A stretch of DNA of 64,000 bases from Marsupella aquatica. Lineage: Eukaryota; Marchantiophyta. The notes under the pieces are model-generated. The model searched no databases, was not told the DNA's origin, and worked only from the letters and a program-made list of their open reading frames with translations. The DNA is taken from NCBI GenBank assembly GCA_973895155.1, contig OZ316896.1:12710001-12774000 (forward strand). The letters are read 5' to 3'. Both the position numbers and the translations under genes were made by a program. Below, one piece after another: positions 13,560 through 25,880 of this stretch. Each line of letters opens with the position of its first letter. Positions within the stretch are counted from its first letter, which is position 1.

Positions 13560-14765
13560 AAGTTTATGCTGCATGGCTTACAAAATGTGTCCTTTTGGCT
13601 GTGCGTCAACGAGAGTGTTCTCCTGCCGAAAACTGTATCTCCGTAATTGGGGTAATGATGTCGCCAAATATCTGTCTGCCTCACGGAATCCCTAAACTGT
13701 TCGGGAGTCTAATTTTGGGAGATTACACTTTGGTTTCCGTTTATGTGAGTTTCGATCTGCACTCACTTTGGGCTCATTCCTCAGACCTTCAAACCGACTG
13801 ACTTCTCTCCCTCGCTCGTGCCAGCAATATGATTTTGCTGATGGATCTCCTACAACACCGCGTTGTGCTAGAAAGTCAAGGGTTTAAGTATGCCCTCAAA
13901 GGAATTTAGTCCTCATAAACCCGTAGCATTTGTTGCGATGCACCTTAGTATCTTCCAACAGAGAGAAAACGTTCCACATTGTCCTGCTCTTCCATCCTGT
14001 GCCAATTTCCGCTCAACTGCCAGTTTCTGCTCTAGCATTGAGCGAAGGTTTGCTCTTAGCCCATGGTGCGATATTGCTTTTGGCTACAGCACAGGGATTG
14101 GGCTTCCTACTCATTTCTCTGAGCTTGGACTGATTATTTTCTCCTTCATGACTTCCGTGCTGGGGGGTCATCTTGTCCATCATGAAAACTGTCTCCCACC
14201 TTTGCATCACTTTTGATCGTCACATCTGGTCCGGGAAGACCTTTGCCGACAAAGGGAGAGCCACTTACCCACGCTTCTCGGGCATCTGGTTAGGGTAACG
14301 TAGTTTAGCGTTCAGACATGATTCTATAGCTACTCGACAGGAATTCGCATAGAATTGAAAATTGAAACAAACCCGAAATTTTCAAGGCAATAAAAGAGAA
14401 CAATTGAAACAACCTGGAGGAGACTAACCTGGAGAAGACTCTGACGATGCGTTGCCTATCCCTACAGTAGGCGAGATTATCTACTTGCAACGCAGGCATC
14501 TATAGTACCTTTCACCTGTAATCTCTAGCATCATTCTCTAGTAATGCTTTTCACCTGTTTCTGTGTTTTGGGGAGTTCCTATCCAATCTCACACAATTTG
14601 ACATTTTGACGCCGCAGTTGTTGACCAAAACCATTTGGTCAGTGAACGTTTTCCCAACGGCACGCTAAAGAAGCTGACGCTGGCTGAAAGACGAACAGTC
14701 GTCTCACTAGTACTGTAGTTGGGTACAGTAGCCGAACTCGTGCGTACTGATGACTGATCTGTCTG
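13560..14765. other. Gene-free stretch
   Basis: No gene supported. A 108-codon open frame at 13890-14216 has no recognisable domain and no splice context. Confidence 0.5.
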
Positions 14766-14769
14766 CCCA

Positions 14770-15480
14770 CGAGCTTTCATTAGTTTGTTGCATGATCATG
14801 AAGCAGTCATTTATCATTCACAACACTGGGCGTAAAACTAAGCACTGACTCTCAGGCCGTTTCATCTGAACTCTTGTTGGCTCTTCAAGACGACCCTTTC
14901 ATTACTTTGTTGCATGATTTTAACAGTTGTTTTATCATTCACAATACTCGGTATAAAGCTAAGCACTAGCGTGCAGACCGTTTCATCTTAACTCCTGTTC
15001 CCCTTCAAGAGGAGGCCTTGCATTACTTTGTTGCATGATTAATCAGTCATTTATCATTCACACTACTCGGCGTAAAATTAAGCACTGACTTTCAGACCGT
15101 TCCCTCTGAACTCCTGTTGCTCTTCAAGACGAGACTCCCATTACTTTGTTGCTTGATTTGCCAATTATTCATCAGTCACAATACTGGGTGTAAAACTAAG
15201 CACTAACTTCCAGACCGTTCAACTGAACTTCTGTTGCTCTTCAAGACGAGACTTTCACTACTTTGTTGCATGATTAAACAGTCGTTTATCATTCACAATA
15301 CTGGTGTAAAACTAAGCACTGGCAGACCGTTTCATGAACTCCTATTCATCTTCAAGACGAGCCTGTGATTTTGTTGCATAATCAAACAGTCATTTGAACT
15401 TCATAATGCTGGGTGTAAATCTGAGTACTAGCTTGCAGACCGTTTCATCTGAACCCCTGTTGCCCTTCAAGATGGGCGTA
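14770..15480. repeat. ~118-bp tandem array, about six copies
   Basis: The landmark ATTACTTTGTTGCATGAT recurs at about 14779, 14901, 15022, 15140, 15257 and 15368, so the period is 111-122 bp. Each unit continues with a TTATCATTCACAATACT-like stretch, then AAGCACT, CAGACCGTTTCATC and CTCTTCAAGACGA. Copies differ by substitutions and small indels, so the array is not very recent. Noncoding. Confidence 0.85.
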
Positions 15481-17785
15481 CAAATGTAAGAAGGCTAGAC
15501 ATGTAACTGCTGACAGATGACCAAAAAATGTGCACCGGGCTAAAGCAACTTTGAGCTTTTGTGAGGCGCATTTGAGTGGGACATCTTTACATGGCAGAGT
15601 GTACAGAACTATGGAAAAAAACTCTTGAGGAGGTCTAATACCTTGGCACAAAATGCTCATTTTAAAACTGGGTTCCACCCAATTGGGATAGGATTGGATT
15701 CCATCTTTTGGGTTGCTTCTTTAGCATCAAGGTGGCTTTACAAGAATGACCGAAACTTTTCTATCCTTTTCCACACCCAAATGAGCATGTAAGCTTCGAG
15801 GTTTAAAGGTAGGGCTTCAAAGTTGAAATGAAGGGAGTTGCCAGTATTGGGAAGGCATTCAGTGCAAACAGAAGAGACGCAAAGGACAAACCGAACTATC
15901 ACCTCCAAAGGTAGCCTAAAGTTTCGTCTAACAGAGAGAGGGGAAATTTACCCTGATCCCACGAGTGTCATTTAGGATTGATGGTTTCTCAAAGCATATG
16001 GTCGCCAGTGCTCCTTTTCTAAAGCCAAAAGCAACCAGTCACTGAGAATACACAGTCCAGATGTAATCTAACTGAGGAAAAAGAGGAATCTCTCTTTGGT
16101 CCGGTCACTCTTGTGAAGCCCTTGTGTGTGCTTGCTGTCGCTGTTGTAGTAATCCAAGATTTGCCTCCAAACACTTCCCCACTTCTTACTCCTGCAAACA
16201 CAATATCCTCTGGTCATAGAAACAAAATCGGGGACCATCAGTCTACAATCATTAGAGGACTCTGACTAGACATGATGTTGGAGAAATTAAGGGACTCCTG
16301 TGTGGAAACTACTCAATTCCTACCATATCAGGGAGCCCTCTCAGGCTTTTCAGTTTACTGGTCACTAGAGCTTTATTACCTCCTTTGCCGTATTTAGGGG
16401 ACTGCCTTATGGTTCTTCTGTCTTCATGGGTTGTTCCCCCCCCCCCCCCCCCCTTTATTTGGGTCTCCTGCCTTTGGGATCATGTCTCCTGGTTTAAAAC
16501 TTCTTGTTTTTGGAAGTGCACTTCAGTAGTACAAAGTGGCGGTGAGATCTCAAAAGAGCAATCTGAAAAGTAGGAGACTGATGACCACTTTTGGGCCTGA
16601 ATGTAGGTCCTTTTATTAGAAGCATCTAGAGGAAGACAAGGCCAGACTAGGCTTTTGATCCTATGAACATGAACACTGGACCTCTCACTTTTTTGTTGTG
16701 AATGACTGTTGATAGACACCTTACTCACTTTTTTTCTTGGTGAATATCCTGGCGGTTGCCTCTAGGGATTGAGTGGGATTTGGGTAATTAGTGTCCTTAC
16801 TTGATTGGGTCCAGCATCTTGTGTGGGCTAGCTGTTTCTTTGGACTGGGGTTGTAATCACAACATGAACGTTGGCTGACCTTTCAGGAAGTCTAAAGGTT
16901 TTTGTCATTCTGGTAAATTATTAGTGGGAGTGGGAAAGGGGGCAAGTGCATCTTGCTTTTCTGCTTTCTAGATATGATACACCCTTAGCTCCACTGCAAT
17001 GGAGTCTAGTGCAGGACTTTCCTAGTCACCTTCTTCATTCCTGGTACTTCTTTCTTGTCTTCTTGTATGAATTTGTTTTTTTGGAAAGGGGGCCATTTGA
17101 CTGAAAGGGACCAAACAAAGATTGAGGTCCAGAGAGAGGACAAGCACAAGGAGAAAGCAAATGCAGCTTTTTCTACCCCAAAAACCTAGAAGAGGGGGGT
17201 GGGGGGGCAATAAGATATAGAGATCTACCACTACAATAGTGTGATGAGTTTGTGGTCCACATCTAGTGCACTAGTGTGATGAACCAATGGTCCACATCTA
17301 GTGTCATAATTAAGTCTACAAGTGGGAGATCCATATCCTCATGAAAGATTGGTAGAAGATGGAATAAGTGGAGATGAGGTCAATTCTCTTCTTTAAGAAG
17401 AACTAATTGGAAGCCTCCCTTTTCCTTGTATGAAGATGAGAGTTTGGTAGAATTGGGAACTCTATTCTACCAAACATGAAGATGAGAGTTTGGTAGAATT
17501 GGGAACTTCACATGGTTTTCATGAATGTCTATGCGACATATTACTGGCCTGCATGGACTTGTTGGCCTTTGGGCTAGGCCTTTCCTTAATTTGTTCTCCT
17601 TAGTTTGGGGACAGCTGTGGCTTGCCTAGCACAAAAATGACCCCTAAGCCTATTCTCCCAACATCGGACCCCTTTGGCAAATGTAGCGGTTTTTATGAAA
17701 AGTCCAATTTTAGTCGAATCACACTTTCCCATCCTCAAATAGTCGGATAAGTATGACCAGACCAACATCAAACATGTCAAATTCT
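15480..17785. other. Gene-free, repeat-bearing stretch
   Basis: No gene supported. It holds a diverged copy of a dispersed repeat (about 16350-16500) interrupted by a run of 18 C (16436-16453), and a 31-bp direct repeat (17431-17461 and 17477-17507, spaced 46 bp). Confidence 0.5.
16350..16500. repeat. Dispersed repeat family R1, copy 1 (with poly-C run)
   Basis: Contains GGGTCTCCTGCCTTTGGGAT, shared with about 23440-23690. A looser relative is at about 61850-62010. Positions 16436-16453 are 18 consecutive C residues, absent from the other copies, so the homopolymer expanded locally or is an assembly artefact. Confidence 0.6.
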
Positions 17786-19000
17786 ATTGGTATCAGGAGC
17801 TTCTTGCAACTCAAAAACAATGGCAACTACATGTCCAATTTTATTAGTATGGCATTATGAGGTCCGAGCATTCTGGAGTCAATGTACAATGTGTGATGTC
17901 ATAAATGTTAGGTATTTACTCAAGGTCTAGGGTTATAACCTATAACCCTAGTTAGGCTAACCATAGTCGGAGGCATGGTTATGTTAACTAGGATGCACAA
18001 TATATGCCAAGCGGTGTTTGCTCGGATAAGTGGAAATAAGGCTCATTGTTACGAAGCAACTTGAGAGATGAGGAGAGCTTACACTGTGGAGACTTGGTAT
18101 AGCTGATGGGCTTAGAGTTCAGTAAAGCTCTCTTGTGTAACCTCAAGGAGATGAACCACATATCTCTTGTGTTAGATGTGTCATGTGCTTACTGTTGTGA
18201 TTGTCATCTATGCTCAACAATAAATTGCAAAAATGCTATCTGCCATGGAAAGCTTGGAAGCCCACGAGGGAAAGCTCAGAAGCCATCGGGGAAGCCATAT
18301 TTGAATCACTCTAGTGGCTGGCCAGTTTATGTGTGTGCAGATTTAATTGAGCTCTAGTGGTTGGCCAAATTGTGTATGCATGAACATGGTGTTGGTGAGG
18401 TCACCTATCCCAGCAAGTGCTATGCCTCCAACATGCGTGCTCAACTATGTGGTTTTTCTTTAGTGCATTCTATACACAAGCTTGACAATTTTGATGTTTG
18501 ATATATACTATTTGGGGCTTTATACACTTCTAATTAAAATTTCCAAGACCCACACTTTGGATCTATTCCTAGAAAAATTAATCCGTGTACCCCCATGTTC
18601 ATCCAAGGAATGTGTGCATGATGAAGTGAAATCAATTTTCAGCAAGGCGATGACTGACGGTTTTGAGTCTCCCAATGGTGTTGGTGTGTACTTGTATAAA
18701 AGAACACGCTCAAAAGATAGAGGAGATTTATCAAACAAAAGGTTGAATGTGGAGGAATTGAGTTTTTTGACGGTTTTTGCTTACACATTATTGGAGAAAT
18801 TGTGTTTTTACCATTCTTGATTGATAATTTGTGAGTTACATTGAGCATTACCACCACAAGACAGACTGGAAGACAACACTCATCTGTTGGCAAAAGAGCG
18901 CTTGTTGATTCGGTGGGAAGAACACATAAAATGAACGAGCCATCACTTCACACGAAGGATTTGTAGTTTTTTAATTTAAGAAAACTATGGTGTGAGGGGG
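17700..19000 (+). mobile_element. Possible decayed LTR retroelement (primer-binding-like site only)
   Basis: TGGTATCAGGAGC at 17788-17800 is one change from the TGGTATCAGAGC initiator-methionine primer-binding site used by many plant Copia elements, and a purine-rich GTGAGGGGGAGA lies near 18990. I find no gag or pol homology and no confirmed LTR pair between them. Very tentative: the site alone could be chance. Confidence 0.22.
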
Positions 19001-19179
19001 AGACCAACAATTGTTTCTTTGACATAGAGGTTGCATTTGGCGTCAACCTTTCTTCACAGTGAGCTTCAGTTGAAGACTAGAGGGATGCAAACAATTCAAG
19101 TCAGGAAGCAAGCATTGTGGACAAGCGATGACGATGTAATCAAAGAAATCAATTTGCAATGGCTAAGTTTTTGACAATG

Positions 19180-19660
19180 ACGAGATTGTGATATCTCTTA
19201 ATCGAGAAAGGGTTTCCAATGAGCCTCAGATTGAGAAATTCGAAATGAGTTTTTGAATTTCTTTGCCTTTCCAATGAGTGTGAGTATAAGAAATTTTGAT
19301 CATGAGTTCATGAATTCTTTTTGCTTTCCAACATTGAGTTCGACATTGTCAGATTTTGTCACGGTACTAGAGAGATCATGAGGTTTTCAATCTCTTCAGC
19401 TTTCTAATGTGTGACATTGAGACTATTTGTCAAGAATTAGAGAGATCATGAGTACCTGAAATTCTCTAGTTTTCCAATGAACCTAACATTGATAGATTTT
19501 GTCAAGTACTAAGGAGATGATGAGTTTTTAATTTTACTCTAGCTTTCCAATGAGAGGTCTATGTTTCTAAATCTTGATCTTGAGTTTTCCAATGAATCAA
19601 ACATTGACAGATTTTATCAAGTACTAAGGAGATTGATTATTTAGTTTTACAATGTGAAGC
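19180..19660. repeat. Degenerate short-unit repeats
   Basis: Successive copies contain TTTCCAATGA, then an ACATTGA-like segment, then an AGATTTTGTCA-like segment and GAGATCATGAG, at intervals of roughly 60-90 bp. Highly diverged and AT-rich. No open frame spans them. Confidence 0.5.
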
Positions 19661-21635
19661 CAAAGGGGTTTTAACTATGTACATTTTTATCAATTGGTTT
19701 TTTCAAACTTGCAAACAATTAAAAAATACAAGCATTTTGATATAAAACACTTATGCATCTTTGACAAACATAATAATGGTAACTTTATTTTACTAAATGA
19801 CATCTCTTCCTTTGTATTTTGGTTTTTTTACATTTAATATTTACGGCATGGCACCCCAAAAATTACATTACTTTTGCCACAAACAGGAATGTGCATGTTT
19901 GTCATTGTTAAAAGTAGGATCATTCCTGTTTGTGGCTGATTGTGATGATGTGGTGCAACCTCGTGGCAGAGGATTTGCAAGAGACTTCTCATGGGGGTCC
20001 ATAATGAAAAATACAGGGAAAATCAAAACACCTTGCTCTACATGCTCGTCTACATATGTTATTCAACTTTGCATCGAGTCTCACATTTTTTTCATTCCCT
20101 TCAAAACAAAAAAGAATTAAAAAGGATATTTCCAATTAAATCCAGATCTAGCAACTTCCATCAGAAATTAACCACACCCTTCTATCCAATTAGACATCAA
20201 ATGAACCCTAAGGTAGGTCCATTTGATAAATTATTCAAAGACATTCCAATTCAAAATGCAGTGCAAACGGGAGTGCAAAAGGCTTCTAATTCCAGCTCAA
20301 TTGGAAGATGTTCATTTTAATCCCAATTGGATACCCATCCCATTGTACCAAAATTGCAAAATAATGTGTTTCCAATCTCAAACCCAATATAATCTGATTC
20401 CATTACATAAACAATCGGAACAGCATCCCATTGTCCCTCAATTGGAACATTGGGTCCAATAAATTTGGGAATAAATTTCAATCGAAAACTATACTCCATT
20501 TTAAAAACAATAGCCAGGAGACGCATCCCATAGTACATACATTGCAAATTTCCATCTCATCGTAAACCAATAGAGTACAAGTGGCCGATTCCTAGAACAC
20601 TGGAAAACGCTTCCAGTAATGTTTGATACATAAACATGTTTCAGTTTTGCATTGAATTGCTCACCAAAAATATCCAATTCAATGCGAATGACAATCTGCA
20701 ATCCCTGCCAAATTGCAACTTACAACTGTAGAACTGACAACTTGTGCTTTTCATTGTAAAAGAGTCTCTGGTTCATTGTGAATAGGACAACAATGGGACC
20801 GATAAGTCCATTTCTATTCAACATGGAACATAATTATGATTGTTTATGAATCAAAAAGCTTTTCCAATTGTGGTTGGGTTGGAACTAATGTTTTCCAATG
20901 GTGATGGAATGACAATGTTTGATTTGCATGGGATCAGAAAGTGAACTAGCCAATGCGTTTAGAATGGAATTGGAAATTCTTGCATTGTCGGAAGGTAAGA
21001 ATCAGATCGAGTAGGCCCCAAAGTGTACCAGTGATCTTGTGTCTTTGGTTAGGGTTTGGTTCTTGTGTCTTTGGTTAGGGTTTGGTTCTTGGCTCTTTGA
21101 TTGCGGCTTGTCAAACCTTGTTGCTTACCTATGATATGTGCACTTATTTTTCTGTCAGCTTACAATAAACTTGCCTCCTATTCTAGAAAATAGAAGGTAA
21201 CAAGTTATGACTTCTCCTCAGTTGCAATTGGGTGATCCTAGTACCTTTGTATTTTCTGTAGTTTATAATTTTGACTTTTTCTCTCCTCTAGGGGTAGTTA
21301 ACAAAGTGGAAACTCAAGCAAGTCAGAGAGTGTAATTAAGGTATTGCACAACTAGGATTTGCTGCATCCTCATCCCTAGATAATGATCCCCGGCCCCAGC
21401 TATACGGAGGGCGCCCTGCGATGGGCCTCTGACTATAGTGGTTAAACTACAACCACCTTGCCATGGGTTTCTAGGCTACTATCCCACTTGGTTTGGACCT
21501 TGATCTGACTGTACAGGTCGGTTGCACTCTTGGTTCTGCCTCTGGCCCATTGAGGGCTCCCTCCTTTTCTTGGAAGTCAACTCTTATTGTACCTTACCTG
21601 ATTCTTTTCTTTATTTTAATTTTTTTACTGGAATA
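19660..21635. other. AT-rich gene-free stretch
   Basis: No gene supported. Many CCAATTG/CAATTGG-type words occur between 20100 and 21000, but I could not establish a unit or a terminal repeat. A 27-bp segment around TTGGTTAGGGTTTGGTTCTT is duplicated near 21045-21090. Confidence 0.45.
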
Positions 21636-21639
21636 CATA

Positions 21640-22830
21640 GGGGAGATCTCTTCTTTTAGAGAGAGATGCTTAACAGGCCCCATACTTAAAAAAAGTTTAC
21701 TTGATCAACCCCCTTGAAATGTTTTTGCCCCAATAGACCCTCTTAATGAGCGTATGCTTTATTCTTGTTTGGGTCCTTCTAAAGCAAGAATCTGGGTTAC
21801 TGGGACCAAACTTTGCCAATAGTGACTACAGGCCTCTACCACAAACTTTGCTCAGTATCACCACAGACTGTGCCCAATTAAATTGCAGGCTGTGAATGGG
21901 GCTGGTCCTCATTGACGGCGTTGTGGCGTCAATTCACTCATTTTTGCACCATCTCAATGACGTGGCTAGGGTTATTACAAAGTGAAGCCATTCATGTGAA
22001 GGTCTTCCCTTCGTACACTGCATTCCTTGTTTTGGCATATCCGACCTCCCAGCTGGTCTCTTCAAGGCTCGAGCTGTTATGAGTTCCCATTGGGTGTTCA
22101 TGTGTTCCACACGGGCCTGGACAATGTGTGGGGGTTCTGCCACATTCAAATGTACAATAAAGCAAAGCACAGTTGGACTGGCAAATAGAATCATACATGT
22201 TTATACTGAAAGAAGACCTGAAGACAATGTCGACAATGCATGTCTTCCCAAACCACCAGTGTACATCGCCCATTTTCCCCCACCCAAAAGGCACAATGTT
22301 CACAAAACTACTCTTGGTCAGATAAATGCCAAGTGTGTTTTGAAGACAATGTCCACAATGTCTTCCCAAACCACCAATGTTGGCCATTTGCCCCTGCCCA
22401 AACGGTATGATGTTCGCAAAAACTACTCTTGGCCAAGAAAAATGTCTAGTGTGACCTAAAGACAATATCCATAATGTCTTCCCCAAACACCAATGTCAGC
22501 CATTTGCACTAAGAAGACACAAAGAACGCATTCATGTGAATGTCTTCACATTTGGTTACTCTAATCTCATAGTTTGGACTGCGCCAAAATGAGCAGCTTG
22601 ACCGAATTTACAATCACGACGAGGAGCACCACTGTGCAGGCCCTGCGGATTGACCAGGCTTCATGGTTCAAAGGCCAGTAGTCACTTTTTACCCAATTTG
22701 ATCCTTCCAACCCAGAATCTCACTTTAGAATAACTTTTAGAACAACATACTGTACAGCCCATTAAGAGGGGGTTGATTGAGGTAAACGCTACAAGGCAAC
22801 GAAACTAGAAGTAGGATCTCCCAACTAAGA
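21640..22830. mobile_element. Foldback (long inverted repeat) DNA element
   Basis: The segment at about 21640-21960 is matched, in inverted orientation, by about 22590-22830. Shared blocks, read outward to inward on the left arm, include GGAGATC, TGATCAACCCCCT, GACCCTCTTAATG, AGAATCTGGGTT and TGACTAC.GGCCT; their reverse complements occur in the same order on the right. Arms are ~75-80 percent alike by eye. The loop holds a ~120-bp tandem array (22210-22510). No transposase is inside, so it is non-autonomous, perhaps Mutator-like or a foldback type. Exact ends and target duplication were not found. Confidence 0.6.
22210..22510. repeat. ~120-bp tandem repeat, three copies
   Basis: AAGACAATGTC.ACAATG starts units at about 22221, 22343 and 22459 (periods 122 and 116). 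Each unit continues with GTCTTCCCAAACCACCA, then CCATTT, then a CACAAAACTACTCTTGG-like segment. It sits in the centre of the foldback element. Confidence 0.8.
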
Positions 22831-23435
22831 CTTAGGTAGTGCTGCAAGTATTGACTTCTAAAGCAAAACTTTCAGTCATTCATTTTATTATTCATTAACC
22901 ATGACTTGTACATATTGGCTCTTTTAGTTTATTTTTAAGGCAGGAATCCTCCCAAACATTATTGAGGTGGACTTTACAATAATTAAAGGGACACTTGTGA
23001 CGTCTGTTCACCAAAAAAAACTTGAGGGTAATTTCTTTTTCTAAAGGTAGGCTCAATCCACACCAAAAATCTTCTGAAGTGACAAAGTTCAATAAATGCA
23101 AATCCCTTGCATGAAGGAGCCCTAGCTTTGAAAATGTTTGAACCATCTCTCAATATGGTCAAAATAAACAAAATAAACACTCCACTCCAGCATTTGCTTG
23201 GGCTCTTGCTTGCCATGCAGGATCAGTGGACACTACATTTGAAACCCACCTGAATGAGTTCCCAGTGCTTGTGAAGCCAACTTAAGCTATTTCCATTCAT
23301 TTTAAAGTCCAGATTTACTCTTGGAGGGAATAAGAAGAAGCAATGCCCCCAAAAGGTCTTGTAAAGTCACCCACTGCAAGTAGCACTAGCTAGAGGGACT
23401 TGTGTGTTGGCCTACTGGACACCAGAATAAGAGAT
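22830..23435. other. Gene-free stretch
   Basis: Nothing recognisable: no domain, repeat unit or terminal repeat seen. Confidence 0.4.
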
Positions 23436-23439
23436 TGAC

Positions 23440-23690
23440 TCTGAAGTCTTCTTACTCCAGAGTTCTACCAGGCTTTAATTTCAGTTTGTTGCTCAGTACC
23501 AGTTTACTTCTTTTACGGTTGTTAGCAAAGCCTCCCAAGCTTTTTGGCTCTTTACTATTCCTGGTTTGCCCTTGTTTTCTCCCCACTATTGGGTCTCCTG
23601 CCTTTGGGATCCTGTCTCCCGGCATGACGCCTTCTGTTCTAGGGTTTGGCACACTTCCAAGTAGATCATATACCTAGCTCATACCTCCAA
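23440..23690. repeat. Dispersed repeat family R1, copy 2
   Basis: Shares GGGTCTCCTGCCTTTGGGAT and the surrounding 100-150 bp with 16350-16500, and has looser similarity (TTTTGGCTCTTT...TATTGGG) to 61850-62010. Function unknown; probably a fragment of a transposable element. Confidence 0.55.
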
Positions 23691-23779
23691 CATCCTTTAT
23701 TAAAATTTGTTTTTGATTGTTTTAAATAAATATTCATATATTTTGGGGAAGTTAATATGGTGTTTTTGTAGAGTTACTC

Positions 23780-25880
23780 TTACTCCCGGAGTCCACACTT
23801 TGTTTCTTCCGACCCATTGTGTGCGAAGAAGTTAGGCCTGGGGTGTTTTAATTCAATTGTGCGGAAGCCACTTGAAAAGTTTTGTTCAAGAAAGATAGGG
23901 GTGTTTTAATCTAATTTTGAGACTTATAAGAACTATAGGGGTTTTTTAATACCAAATGTGGGAATATTCCATAAAGTTAGGGGTTAAAAATTGTCACCTG
24001 CTTATCAAACGATGAACACAACAAACACCACTTGGTTCCACTAAAAATAGTTTGTATCGTATGACGGGGACGTGGAGGGACGCTATATGGATCAATTTCA
24101 TACTAAGGATGAGTAGATTCGTTTCCGCTCCCGAAAATGTATTTTTTGATCAAGTCTACCGACTATACGTACTCTGCTTTTGATCAAGTCCCGTGGACTA
24201 CCTTGTTTCTACTCCTCCTGGCCTTTGGCAAAGTGCTGTCACCACTCTCCCACTCACAGGGTCGACCAAGCCATGTAAGTTTCTCTAAATACTCATACTA
24301 GGGGAAGAACACAATCGTGCAACCAAGAGAGGGAACAACACACAAGAATTCATGAACATCCAACCGAATCCATATCTATTAGTGGCCAAGGTAACACATT
24401 GCATGGGCAACCCGGTCTCCTACCGTCTACCCAACTCCTACCCCACGGGACAATGAGCCCTCTCCACCTCAATACTCCGGATCGATTCCCTACTCTTGTT
24501 GAAGGCTAATCCTCACAAAAACAGCACTAGACTGAGTTCCCCCCTTGCTCCTACCGGGGGCTGCTGGTTAAATACCGAAAACAACAATGCATGAACACAC
24601 AAGCCCTAGGGTGTGGCGGCGGCCACTGCCCTGGCTGGCCGCCATCCACTGGCGGCGCCTCTAACCTAAAAGCCTTCTACACATGTGGCACACACATGCA
24701 CTCCTAACCCTATTGCTACCCAAGTGAGGCCAACGGTGCCTTCGTCAGTTCTCACACCACCTAATCAAAAACTAGACTAAGTCCTATATGAGTAGGCCAT
24801 GGCCTACCGAGTCTCAAATCCTACCACGGCCAGCGTCACGTCCAAATCGTCCGTACGGTCCCAGCCCCCCATCACGACATCAAATTGAGGTACCCTGGCC
24901 ACATGCCCTGACTTGGCCGGGTCACCCTCCTGAAGGCCGTACGGACGTCCATACGGCGCCGAACCCTCATTTTTCACAAAAAACGCTCTGGTCTATATCT
25001 CTCTCATTTTAACTCCGTTTGAGGCGTGTCTTACATCATTAGATTCAGCTCGACGAGCTCCTTCCAATAAGCCCATGAGTTCTTGATTTTGAGAAGATTT
25101 AAAATTTCGACTTTTGTGTGGCCAAGGTCCGTACGGCTCCCGTACTAACCGTCATCTGACTGCTTGCTTGTAGTAAGATCCTCATCTATGGATTGGCCAC
25201 TGGAACCCACACTGTCCTCCTGGCCGGGGTCTCATTGGGCTTGCCCTCCGGTGGCCAGGGCCTCTCCCCTCAAGCCGCCTTACTATTGGCCAACACCCTC
25301 CTTGGCCGGCTTGCTGCCTTGCAGGCCGCCTGCCACCCAGGTCGGCTTCTTCTTCCCTGGGCGGCTTGTTGTTTGGCCGGCACTCTATTGGTTGGCCGGC
25401 ACCCAAAAGTGATGCTTGGCCACTCTCGCCTTTCGACCCGGCCCCCATTACTTTAATACTAGGGCCGCTTAAAAATAAAAAGATAGGAATCCCCCAACGC
25501 CTACATGGAAGGGCATTAGGGTACATGCCTTGTCTTGCCCCGGCCAGTGGCCAACCCCCCCTTATCCTGAGGCTTGGCCGACAACTAAAATTCAGAGGAC
25601 ATAAAAACCATCAACACTCACCTCATCTTATTGTACGTAAACTATCTTTGGCGAGGTTGTAAGAGAACAAAAACAAAAAACTTGACACAAATCTATTTAT
25701 TTACATGTGTGCGTCACTACTACCCTTTAAAATCATTCCTTGGGACCATTGGCCCCGTCACAAAAATAATAAAAATATACTTTATTTTCTTAAGTTTTAG
25801 GGTGTTTATTACCTGAAAACTTTGCGCATGATATGAGACTTCCCTTGGAGTGAAGCCCCTGAGCTCTTACTTGTAAGGGA
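23780..25880. mobile_element. Old repeat R2, copy 1, split by a younger insertion
   Basis: Flanks at 23780-23991 and 25763-25880 together match 34590-34910, aligning in order: GGGGTGTTTTAAT, AGAACTATAGGGGT, GGGGTTAAAAA, then TTAAGTTTTAGGGTGTTTATTA and GTGAGGCCCC-like endings. The other copy is uninterrupted at the matching place, so it serves as an empty site for the nested element 23992-25762. Confidence 0.75.
23992..25762. mobile_element. Solo-LTR-like insertion (1,771 bp) with AAAAT target duplication
   Basis: The segment begins TGTCACC and ends CCGTCACA (TG...CA ends) and is flanked on both sides by AAAAT (23987-23991 and 25763-25767). Comparison with repeat R2 copy 2 at ~34800-34830 shows the same surrounding sequence without it. 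There is no gag or pol inside. Interior sequence is GC-rich with repeated GGCCGG and CCGTACGG words. The ends, 5-bp duplication and length fit a solo LTR of a large plant retrotransposon; a small non-autonomous LTR element is the alternative. Confidence 0.72.

Noticed and set aside
14770-15480. CRISPR-like array
   Set aside because: Whole ~118-bp units repeat, with no unique spacers, in a plant nuclear context.
17700-19000. Full Copia retrotransposon
   Set aside because: Only a primer-binding-like site is visible; no gag/pol motif or LTR pair, so kept as a very weak candidate only.
20100-21000. CAATTG-rich region as a transposon
   Set aside because: Words recur without a fixed period or paired ends; likely low-complexity AT-rich DNA.
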